Origin: Anaerolineae bacterium
GTDB lineage: Bacteria > Chloroflexota > Anaerolineae > UBA1429
Direction: 5' to 3'
Assembly (NCBI GenBank): GCA_016928125.1
Contig: JAFGLK010000237.1
Span: 1 to 5,396, forward strand
Length of the DNA stretch: 5,396 bases
The translations under genes and the position numbers were made by a program. The notes beneath the pieces are model-generated. The model saw only the letters and a program-made list of their open reading frames with translations, made no database searches and had not been told where the DNA came from. The stretch's first letter is position 1; the number at the start of each line of letters is the position of its first letter. This document shows positions 1 to 5,396 of this stretch, piece by piece.

Positions 1-45
1 ATCGAGATCGACGAGGCGGCGCTGGCGGACCACATCGCGGGCTGA
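1..45 (+). CDS. C-terminal end of an unidentified upstream gene (partial)
   Basis: The window opens inside a reading frame that encodes IEIDEAALADHIAG and stops at TGA 43-45. The acidic and alanine-rich codon pattern matches the downstream genes, and the stop lies 43 bases before the next start, as expected for a preceding operon member. Fourteen residues are too few to assign a family, so no function is given. It could be the tail of another enzyme of the same pathway. The reading frame call rests on composition and position only. Confidence 0.5.
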   Translation: MEIDEAALADHIAG

Positions 46-88
46 ACGCCGTCAGACACAGGCTGTTGCAGCCTCAAAAGGGGAGGCG

Positions 89-1120
89 ATGAACTCACGA
101 GAGCGGGTCATGACCGCGCTGCGGCGTGGGGAGCCGGATCGGGTGCCCTATTGCGAGCTGAGCGTGGATCGCGCCCTGGCGCGGCAACTGCTCGGCTGGC
201 AGGAGGGCGAAGCCAGGAACCAGCGGGCGAACAAGGAGACCAACGCCTATACGGTCGAGGAGGCCAGAGCCGTCGCGGCGGCCCTCAAGCTCGACAACCT
301 CAGCTACGTGCTGCGCGCGCCGGTGTATACGGAAAAGGTGCCGGGCTTGGATGGACGTCTCTTCTACGGCCGCGGCCTGATCCAGAGCGAAGCCGACCTG
401 GCTATGGTCGAGCTGCCCGACCCCTACGACGACGCGCTCTATACAGAGGCCGAGTCCTTTTGCCGGAACAAGGGCGATTATGCGCTCTTTTTCGTGACGC
501 GCATCGGCATCTTTCCCACCATGCTGAGCATGGGCATCGAGGGCTTTAGCGTCGCGCTGTACGAGAACCTCGGCCTGGTCGAGACGCTGCTCGACCTCTA
601 CTGCGACTGGCAGGCGGCGGTGGCCGAGCGGGTCTGCAAGATGGGATTCGACGTCTTTATCTCCACGGACGATATGGCCTTCAACAGCGCGCCCCTCTTC
701 TCGCCGCGCGTGTTTCACGAGCTGGTCCTGCCGCGCTTTCGGCGGGTGGCCGAGCATATCACGCTGCCCTGGGTGATCCACAGCGACGGCAACGTGTTGC
801 CTTTGCTGGATGATCTGCTGAGCCTGGGCATCGCAGGGCTGCACCCCCTGGAGAAAAACGCGGTGGACGTCCGCGCGCTCAAGCGCGACTATGGGGATCG
901 GATCTGCCTCCTGGGCAACGTGGACCTGAACCTGCTGGGCATGGGGCCAGCGCAGGCTGTGGACGAGGAGGTGCGCGGGCTGATCCGAGACGTGGCCCCA
1001 GGCGGTGGCTATGTGGTCACGAGCGGCAACAGCCTGGCCGGGTATCTGCTGCCCGACAACGTGCGCGCCCTGACCGAGGCCGTGCACAAGTACGGCCAGT
1101 ACCCGATCGATCTGGACTGA
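89..1120 (+). CDS. Uroporphyrinogen decarboxylase-like (UROD/MtaA superfamily) protein
   Basis: This 343-residue protein has the layout of the UROD-like TIM-barrel family (PF01208). It opens with the usual family start (MNSRERV, then DRVP at 17-20). A DDMAFNSAPLFSP segment follows at 194-206, then HSDGN at 231-235, LHPLE at 251-255, GNVD at 276-279, and a C-terminal SGNSLAGYLLPDNV stretch from 312. True heme-pathway HemE has an N-terminal arginine motif (PVWxMRQAGR) that is absent here. MtaA/CmuA-type corrinoid methyltransferases bind zinc through HxC, whereas this protein has HSD. It therefore belongs to the large uncharacterised branch common in sugar-catabolic clusters. Demethylation or decarboxylation of a small substrate is possible but unproven, and no corrinoid protein is visible nearby. 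The ATG at 89 follows AAAAGGGGAGG with tight spacing. The in-frame ATG at 110 would cut the conserved start. It is predicted cytosolic, with no signal peptide or membrane segment. Confidence 0.88.
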   Translation: MNSRERVMTALRRGEPDRVPYCELSVDRALARQLLGWQEGEARNQRANKETNAYTVEEARAVAAALKLDNLSYVLRAPVYTEKVPGLDGRLFYGRGLIQSEADLAMVELPDPYDDALYTEAESFCRNKGDYALFFVTRIGIFPTMLSMGIEGFSVALYENLGLVETLLDLYCDWQAAVAERVCKMGFDVFISTDDMAFNSAPLFSPRVFHELVLPRFRRVAEHITLPWVIHSDGNVLPLLDDLLSLGIAGLHPLEKNAVDVRALKRDYGDRICLLGNVDLNLLGMGPAQAVDEEVRGLIRDVAPGGGYVVTSGNSLAGYLLPDNVRALTEAVHKYGQYPIDLD

Positions 1121-1183
1121 ATGCGGCGCGACCGTCAGACCGCGCCACCTGTCACGACGCGCGTTCGCCAAGCACACACATCT

Positions 1184-1189
1184 GGAGGG
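1184..1189 (+). promoter_or_regulatory. Ribosome binding site fixing the SMP-30 start at 1196
   Basis: GGAGGG lies six bases before ATG 1196. The frame is also open from an ATG at 1121, directly after the preceding stop, but that ATG has no purine-rich site before it. It would add 25 non-conserved residues rich in Arg, Thr and Pro, so the downstream start is preferred. Confidence 0.75.
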
Positions 1190-1195
1190 TTCACC

Positions 1196-2056
1196 ATGCA
1201 GATCGAGATGATCGCCGACTATGCCTGCCTCACGGGCGAGGGGCCGCTGTGGCACCCGGACGAAAAGCGTCTCTATTGGCTGGACATCCCCAAGGGGCGC
1301 ATGTTCTGGTACGATCCGGCCAGCGGCCAGCATGAGCCCTGCTACGAGGGCGCGTCTGTGGGCGGGATCACCGTGCAGGCGGACGGCACGCTGCTCATGT
1401 TCGGGGACAAGGGCTCGGTGCGCGTCTGGAAGGACGGCATCGTGGACACCATCGTGGCCGAGATCCCCGATGAGCGCGAGTCACGTTTCAACGACGTGAT
1501 CGCCGACCCCGAAGGGCGCGTGTTCTGCGGCACCATGCCCACCAAGGACCGGCTGGGACGGCTCTATCGCCTGGAACTGGACGGCAGCCTGACCCTCGTG
1601 CTCGAGGACATCACCTGCTCCAACGGGATGGGCTTCACGCCCGATCTGTCTCAGATGTACTACACCGACTCGATGGTGCGCAAGATCTACCTGTTCGACT
1701 ATGAGCGCGCCACAGGCGCCATCACCAACCAGAGGGTCTTTGTGCAGACGCCAGAGGGCCAGGGCATTCCCGACGGGATGACTGTGGATGCTGAGGGCTA
1801 TGTCTGGTCGGCGCGCTGGGATGGCGGCTGTCTGGTGCGCTTTGCGCCCGATGGCAGCGAGGTGGCGCGGATCAGCTTCCCGGCGAAGAAAGTCTCCTGC
1901 CCGACCTTTGGCGGCGAGGACTATGCCGACCTGTATGTGACCACCGCAGGCGGTCACAACAAGCCCCAGGAGGGCGAGGGTGCCGGCGCGCTCTATCGGG
2001 TGCGCGACCTGGGCGTGGGCGGCGTGCCCGAGTTCCGCTCGCGGATCAAGCTGTAG
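1196..2056 (+). CDS. SMP-30/gluconolactonase/LRE family protein (sugar lactonase)
   Basis: This 286-residue protein has the typical length of the SMP-30/gluconolactonase family (PF08450), a six-bladed beta-propeller that hydrolyses sugar lactones with one divalent metal. The metal and active-site signatures are all present: GEGPLW with Glu15, RFNDV with Asn99 and Asp100, CSNGMGF with Asn143, and PDGMTVD with Asp193. These correspond to Glu18, Asn103, Asn154 and Asp204 of human SMP-30. The family tail CPTFGGEDYADLYVTTA starts at residue 235. An intact site predicts an active cytosolic lactonase, opening an aldonolactone to its acid after a dehydrogenase step. The Gfo/Idh/MocA gene downstream is a candidate source of the lactone, which is inference. 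The gene lies 75 bases after the UROD-like gene. The exact sugar cannot be read from the sequence, and related family members act on other lactones or phosphotriesters. Confidence 0.93.
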   Translation: MQIEMIADYACLTGEGPLWHPDEKRLYWLDIPKGRMFWYDPASGQHEPCYEGASVGGITVQADGTLLMFGDKGSVRVWKDGIVDTIVAEIPDERESRFNDVIADPEGRVFCGTMPTKDRLGRLYRLELDGSLTLVLEDITCSNGMGFTPDLSQMYYTDSMVRKIYLFDYERATGAITNQRVFVQTPEGQGIPDGMTVDAEGYVWSARWDGGCLVRFAPDGSEVARISFPAKKVSCPTFGGEDYADLYVTTAGGHNKPQEGEGAGALYRVRDLGVGGVPEFRSRIKL

Positions 2057-2061
2057 CGGTC

Positions 2062-2094
2062 TGGAGAGCCCCAGTCCGCAGGTCGGCTTCTCCA
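2062..2094 (+). other. Hairpin just after the SMP-30 stop codon
   Basis: TGGAGAGCC (2062-2070) pairs with GGCTTCTCCA (2085-2094), giving nine base pairs with one bulged T and a 14-base loop. It starts five bases after the SMP-30 stop. No T run follows, so it is not a standard intrinsic terminator. It could protect the mRNA 3' end, mark an RNA processing site, weakly attenuate transcription, or be chance in GC-rich DNA. Confidence 0.35.
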
Positions 2095-2102
2095 TGGGTG
2101 CC

Positions 2103-2108
2103 AGGAGG
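2103..2108 (+). promoter_or_regulatory. Ribosome binding site of the oxidoreductase remnant
   Basis: A perfect AGGAGG sits seven bases before GTG 2116. Its survival shows that the initiation region of the broken oxidoreductase gene is still intact. It selects GTG 2116 over GTG 2098, which lies upstream of the site, and over GTG 2122, which is 13 bases away. Confidence 0.6.
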
Positions 2109-2115
2109 CGATCGT

Positions 2116-2325
2116 GTGTATGTGACCGAGCCGAGCCAACAGATCGAGGTGCTCGACAGCGTGGAGGTGCTCGTTTGCGGCGCGGGGGTCTCGGGCTGCG
2201 CGGCGGCGGCGCGCATGGATGTGCTGCCCCGCCATCTGGAGGTGAGCCAGCTTCAGCGTGAACTGCTAGCCCAGGGCGTGTATCTGGGCGACGAGACCAG
2301 GCTGTTGGAGTTGGGCCTGAGCTAG
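2116..2325 (+). pseudogene. FAD-dependent oxidoreductase with large internal deletion
   Basis: The 69-codon frame contains two pieces that normally lie at opposite ends of a PF12831-type (FAD_oxidored) flavoprotein. Residues 18-33 (VEVLVCGAGVSGCAAAAR region) are the first strand and helix of the FAD-binding Rossmann fold, with GxGxxG at Gly22, Gly24 and Gly27. From about residue 35, LPRHLEVSQLQRELLAQGVYLG matches the usual C-terminal ending of the family, where a DVxxLQxxLxxQGxYL pattern closes the protein. Family members usually exceed 400 residues, so most of the FAD domain and all of the substrate domain are missing. The join falls within the GCG-rich run at about 2200-2217 and keeps the frame. 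Start codon, ribosome site and stop are intact, so a short peptide may still be made, but it could not hold FAD. An assembly collapse between GC-rich repeats would look the same. The pre-deletion enzyme probably served the same operon. Confidence 0.75.
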
Positions 2326-2367
2326 TGAAGGCGCGCGGGATCGAATCCTACAGAGGGAGAGTGACGT

Positions 2368-3189
2368 GTGATCGGGATTTCGTACCATTCGGGCGGGCTG
2401 GCGGACAAGCCCCTGCCCTGGGTGATCGAGCATCTGGCCGGGATCGGGTACGATGGCATCGAGATCGTGTGCGGCCCGGAGGCCCACATCCGCACCGGCG
2501 ATCCGCTGGCGCCCCAGCTCGAGCAGACCGGGGCGCTGCTCTCGCAGGCAGGACTCCAGGTGGCGGCCATCAACCCCTACACCCAGCCGGCCATGGCCAA
2601 TTTCGGCCAGCAGGATCACGACGAGGCGGTGCGCCGCTGGAGCTTGCTGGTGGACATCGCCGTGGCCTTGGGCTCGGCCAACGTCAATTTCCTGCCCGGC
2701 TGGCTGCCCGAGGGCGACCGTCAGGCGTGGGAGGTCCTGATCGCGGTGCTCAAGGACCTGGCCCCCTATGCCGAGGAGCGCGGGGTGAACCTGGCGATCC
2801 ACAATCACGAGGGGCAGATCATCGACTCGCCCGACAAGTGCCTGCGGCTGATCGACGCGGTGGGCTCGCCCCGGGTCAAGGTGCTGTGCGACATCACCAA
2901 CTTTTGCATCCTGGGCGCCGACGTGAAGCAGGCGGTACATCGCGTGGGGCCCTATGTCGTGCACTGCCACCAGAAGGGCGTGGTGGGCAAGTATCCGTTC
3001 AACCGCTTTGTCCCGCCGGGGGCCGAGGGCGACGAGCTGCCCTTTGACGACTTCGCCACGGCGCTGGCCGAGGTGGACTATGGGCAATTCGTCTCGGTGG
3101 AGACGTTCAGCTGGATGCCGGCTGACAAGACCCAGGTGGCCTACGACCTGATCAGCTCGCATCTGCGGGCGCTGGGGCTGCGTCCGTAG
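2368..3189 (+). CDS. Sugar phosphate isomerase/epimerase, xylose isomerase-like TIM barrel
   Basis: This 273-residue protein matches the AP-endonuclease-2/xylose isomerase-like family (PF01261) in length and layout. These are cytosolic TIM barrels that isomerise or epimerise sugars, keto-inositols or their phosphates using a divalent metal. The start (IGISYHSGGL) and GYDGIEI at 27-33 are the first barrel strands. Candidate metal and active-site residues are the HNHEG stretch (His145, Asn146, His147), Asp175 in LCDITNF, His199 and His201 in VHCHQKG, and Glu245 in VSVETF. The first metal glutamate usually found as LALENH is replaced by His145, a variant also common in the family. GTG at 2368 is the start: it has AGAGGGAGAG about eight bases upstream and leads straight into the first strand, and nearby GTGs are in other frames. 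The gene lies 42 bases after the oxidoreductase remnant and 25 before the next gene. The substrate is unknown; IolE, IolI and hydroxypyruvate isomerase are related members. Confidence 0.9.
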   Translation: MIGISYHSGGLADKPLPWVIEHLAGIGYDGIEIVCGPEAHIRTGDPLAPQLEQTGALLSQAGLQVAAINPYTQPAMANFGQQDHDEAVRRWSLLVDIAVALGSANVNFLPGWLPEGDRQAWEVLIAVLKDLAPYAEERGVNLAIHNHEGQIIDSPDKCLRLIDAVGSPRVKVLCDITNFCILGADVKQAVHRVGPYVVHCHQKGVVGKYPFNRFVPPGAEGDELPFDDFATALAEVDYGQFVSVETFSWMPADKTQVAYDLISSHLRALGLRP

Positions 3190-3200
3190 CGGAGGCGACG

Positions 3201-3210
3201 AGGAGGGAGG
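3201..3210 (+). promoter_or_regulatory. Ribosome binding site of the Gfo/Idh/MocA gene
   Basis: AGGAGGGAGG is placed four to eight bases before ATG 3215, supporting this start over the internal ATG at 3254, which begins directly at the Rossmann strand. Confidence 0.65.
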
Positions 3211-3214
3211 CGCG

Positions 3215-4345
3215 ATGGGTGTGCTGGACGTGGGCTCAAGCCGGGAAGTGCGCATGGGGATCGTGGGCGCCTGCGGCCGCGGCGGCTCGTTCAAGCGCGT
3301 GTTCGACGCGCTCAAAGGCGTCCGCATCCAGGCGGCCTGCGACATCAACCGCGAGGAGCTGCCCGCGACGCAGGAGCGGCTGGGCGCGGCCGAGGCCTAT
3401 GCCGACTATGGCGAGATGCTGGAGCGCGCCACACTCGACGCCGTGCTGATCGGCACGCCTATGCCGCTGCACGTGCCCCAGGCGATCCTGGCGCTGGAGC
3501 GCGGCCTGCACGTGTTGAGCGAGGTGCCGGCGGGCGTCTCGATTGAGGAGTGCCGCGCGCTGGTGCAGGCCTGCCGCAAGAGCCAGGCGATCTATATGAT
3601 GGCCGAGAACTATATCTACGCCCGGCCCAACATCCTGGTGCGCGAGCTGGTGCGCCAGGGGCTGTTCGGGGCGACCTACTATGCCGAGGGCGAGTATCTG
3701 CACGAGCTCAAGGGGCTGAACGAGATCACCCGCTGGCGGCGCACCTGGCAGACGGGCATCAACGGCGTGACGTACGGCACCCACAGCCTGGGGCCGGTGC
3801 TGCAATGGATGCCCCGCGACCGGGTGGTGGCGGTGGCCTGCGCGGGCAGTGGCCATCACTATCGCGATCCGCGCGGCGCGCTGTACGAGAACGAGGACAG
3901 CTGCGTGATGCTCTGCAAGATGGCCAGCGGCGGGCTGGTCAAGATCCGCGTGGATATGCTCTCGGATCGGCCCCACGCCATGCACAACCATGTGCTGCAG
4001 GGCACCGATGGCTGTTACGAGTCGGCCAGGACGGGCGCGGAGCGCGGCCGCATCTGGCTCCGCGAGCGCTCGCCCGACGCTCAGACCTGGCTGAATCCCG
4101 AGGCGTTGGAGGACGAGTTCATGCCGGCCTGGTGGCGCGAGCGCGAGGCGGCCGCCGCCCAGGCGGGGCATGGCGGCGGCGATCTCCACGTGGTGGCCGA
4201 TTTCGTCACGGCGATCGCCCAAGGAAGCCCGCCGAGGCTGGATGTGCACGCCGCCATGGACATGACCCTGCCCGGCCTGGTGAGCCAGCAATCGATCTTG
4301 GAAGAGGGGCGCTGGCTGCGGGTGCCCGATTCACGAAGTTGGTGA
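3215..4345 (+). CDS. Gfo/Idh/MocA family oxidoreductase, EVP variant
   Basis: This 376-residue protein has the two-domain layout of the family: an N-terminal NAD(P)-binding Rossmann fold (PF01408) and a C-terminal alpha/beta substrate domain. The nucleotide motif is GIVGACGRGG (15-24), Asp43 at the end of the second strand (ACDIN) suggests NAD preference, and IGTPMPLH at 79-86 is the usual fourth-strand motif. The catalytic EKP motif reads EVP (103-105), so the usual lysine is absent. MAENYIY (129-135) and YGTHSLGPVLQW (187-198, with His190) resemble the NAD-dependent glycosidase branch GH109, which uses transient oxidation to cleave glycosides. That resemblance is from memory of motifs and needs alignment. 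Dehydrogenation of a sugar or cyclitol is the default role, with NAD-assisted elimination or glycoside cleavage the alternative. No twin-arginine signal is present, so the protein is predicted cytosolic. It starts 25 bases after the isomerase stop, indicating co-transcription and probable action in one pathway. Confidence 0.9.
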   Translation: MGVLDVGSSREVRMGIVGACGRGGSFKRVFDALKGVRIQAACDINREELPATQERLGAAEAYADYGEMLERATLDAVLIGTPMPLHVPQAILALERGLHVLSEVPAGVSIEECRALVQACRKSQAIYMMAENYIYARPNILVRELVRQGLFGATYYAEGEYLHELKGLNEITRWRRTWQTGINGVTYGTHSLGPVLQWMPRDRVVAVACAGSGHHYRDPRGALYENEDSCVMLCKMASGGLVKIRVDMLSDRPHAMHNHVLQGTDGCYESARTGAERGRIWLRERSPDAQTWLNPEALEDEFMPAWWREREAAAAQAGHGGGDLHVVADFVTAIAQGSPPRLDVHAAMDMTLPGLVSQQSILEEGRWLRVPDSRSW

Positions 4346-4362
4346 GGGAGAGAACGAGTGCT

Positions 4363-5396
4363 ATGGAACAGCTAGCCGTCGGACACGGCAGGGCCGAGAT
4401 CACGCCCAGAGCAAACGTGCACATGATGGGCTATGCAGCGCGCACCGGCCTGTCGCTGGACGTCTATGACGCCCTGTGGGCCAACGCCGTGGCGCTGGAG
4501 GCGGATGGCGGGCGCCTGCTGATCCTGGCGCTGGATGTGGCCTCGCTGGACCTGGATCTGGTGGCGCGCCTCAAGGCGACGCTGGGCGCCCGTACCGGCC
4601 TGGCGCCCGAGGAGATCCTGACCAACACCTCCCACACCCACGCCGGGCCCATGGTAGCGTCGCGGCCGGGGCTGACCTACGAGGCCCAGTATGTGCAGAG
4701 GCTGATCGCGGGTTGCGTCGAGGCGGCCGCCGCGGCGTGGAGCGATCTGCAGCCGGCCGAGCTGGCAGTGGGCAGCGCGCCGCTGGACATCGGTCTGAAC
4801 CGCCGCGAGCGCACGCCGGAGGGGATGATCACCCTGGGGGTCAACCCCGAGGGGGCGCGCCTGGCGGAGGTCACCGTCTGGCGGCTGGCGCGGCAAGATG
4901 CGCCTGATGTGGTACTCTTTAGCACGCCGATCCACGGTACGGTGATGGGCGCCGAGAACCGCGTGCTCTCCTCAGAGTGGATGGGCGCCGCGGTGCGCAC
5001 GCTGGAGCGCATGCGTCCCGAGCTGCGCGCCGTATTCCTGCAGGGATGTGCTGGCAACCAGAACCCCTATCGCGACCAACGCACCTATGCGCGGGTGCTC
5101 AAGCTGGGGGCGGCGACGGCCAAGGCGGTGGACGGGGCGCTCGACACGCTCCAGACCGTGAGGGCTACGCCCTTGCGCCAGGTGGCGCGCGAGCTGCACC
5201 TGCCTACTGAGAGCGGCGGCGACGCGCCCTGCCCTCTGCATGGCGTGCGTTTGGGCGAGGCGCTGCTGATTGGGCTGGGCGGCGAGGCGTTTGTCGAGTA
5301 CGCGCTGCACGTGCGCGCGCGATGTGGCGCGGCGAGCGTCATGGCGCTGGGCTACACCGACGGTTCGGTGGGCTATCTGCCCACGGCCAGCGCCTA
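4363..5396 (+). CDS. Neutral/alkaline ceramidase-like hydrolase, N-terminal 344 residues (open at right edge)
   Basis: The frame is open from ATG 4363 to the window end with no stop, so the gene continues beyond it. The sequence fits the N-terminal domain of the neutral/alkaline non-lysosomal ceramidase family (PF04734). It opens with VGHGRAEITP and a GYAAR motif, followed by TNTSHTHAGP with His91 and His93. IHGT with His191, QGCAGNQNP (227-235), GEAFVEY with Glu308, and GYTDGSVGYLPT with Tyr331 and Tyr338 follow. A His from the HTH motif, His191, Glu308 and Tyr338 plausibly match the zinc ligands His96, His204, Glu411 and Tyr448 of Pseudomonas ceramidase. The catalytic serine of true ceramidases lies in a GDxSP motif; here the place reads GNQNP, so amidase activity on ceramide is doubtful. 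No signal peptide is seen, unlike secreted ceramidases. GAGGGAG lies 12 bases upstream of ATG 4363. An in-frame GTG at 4342 overlaps the previous stop and is less likely. The gap to the oxidoreductase is 17 bases. Confidence 0.88.
   Translation, partial: MEQLAVGHGRAEITPRANVHMMGYAARTGLSLDVYDALWANAVALEADGGRLLILALDVASLDLDLVARLKATLGARTGLAPEEILTNTSHTHAGPMVASRPGLTYEAQYVQRLIAGCVEAAAAAWSDLQPAELAVGSAPLDIGLNRRERTPEGMITLGVNPEGARLAEVTVWRLARQDAPDVVLFSTPIHGTVMGAENRVLSSEWMGAAVRTLERMRPELRAVFLQGCAGNQNPYRDQRTYARVLKLGAATAKAVDGALDTLQTVRATPLRQVARELHLPTESGGDAPCPLHGVRLGEALLIGLGGEAFVEYALHVRARCGAASVMALGYTDGSVGYLPTASA

Noticed and set aside
1125..1146. Inverted repeat GGCGCG...CGCGCC as a terminator
   Set aside because: Only six pairs with a ten-base loop and no T run; such matches are common in GC-rich DNA and the operon continues directly.
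1121..1195. 25-residue N-terminal extension of the SMP-30 protein from ATG 1121
   Set aside because: There is no ribosome site before ATG 1121, the added residues are not conserved-looking, and ATG 1196 has GGAGGG at ideal spacing.
95..1333. Long minus-strand open frame opposite the UROD-like gene
   Set aside because: It mirrors the GC-rich codon pattern of the + strand gene, crosses into the next gene, and its translation (His, Gln and Arg rich) resembles no family.
2266..3348. Long minus-strand open frame across the isomerase
   Set aside because: It spans three + strand features and is an antisense shadow of high-GC codons with no recognisable domain or ribosome site.
3236..4291. Long minus-strand open frame opposite the Gfo/Idh/MocA gene
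   Set aside because: Low-complexity antisense translation; the + strand frame has clear family motifs over the whole interval.
4358..4375. GTG 4358 as start of the last gene
   Set aside because: Spacing to the purine-rich site is good, but this frame meets TAG after five codons; ATG 4363 opens the conserved ceramidase-like frame.
4372..5342. Several minus-strand and alternate-frame open stretches in the last kilobase
   Set aside because: All lie across the continuous + strand ceramidase-like frame, which carries recognisable motifs along its full length.

Overview
This is a compact, GC-rich (by eye roughly two-thirds G+C) bacterial segment. Every convincing gene is on the + strand and the gaps between genes are 17 to 75 bases, so it reads as one operon fragment. 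Both edges cut through genes. The gene set (a UROD-like protein, an SMP-30 lactonase, a PF12831-type flavoprotein remnant, a sugar isomerase/epimerase, a Gfo/Idh/MocA oxidoreductase and a ceramidase-like hydrolase) is typical of carbohydrate-catabolic clusters in environmental bacteria such as Chloroflexota (Anaerolineae-like) or planctomycete-type genomes. That assignment is inference from gene content and base composition; no taxonomic marker is present.

Layout: 1-45 is the last 14 codons of an unidentified gene. 89-1120 is a UROD/MtaA-like protein lacking both the heme-pathway arginine motif and the HxC zinc motif. 1196-2056 is an SMP-30/gluconolactonase-family protein with its metal-site residues intact. 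2062-2094 is a short hairpin. 2116-2325 is the most unusual item: a 69-codon remnant of an FAD-dependent oxidoreductase in which the N-terminal Rossmann motif is joined in frame to the C-terminal tail, with the few hundred residues in between missing. 2368-3189 is a xylose-isomerase-like TIM-barrel isomerase/epimerase. 3215-4345 is a Gfo/Idh/MocA oxidoreductase with EVP in place of EKP. 4363 to the right edge is a ceramidase-like (PF04734) hydrolase open at the window end.

Working together (inference): the oxidoreductase, the isomerase and the lactonase are the usual parts of an oxidative route for an unusual sugar, cyclitol or glycoside. The UROD-like protein may act on a methylated or carboxylated substrate, and the ceramidase-like protein may release an amide- or ester-linked substituent. 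No transporter, regulator, kinase or aldolase lies in the window, so the substrate cannot be named. No RNA gene, CRISPR array, insertion sequence or clear promoter was seen. Promoters, if any, probably lie upstream of the window.
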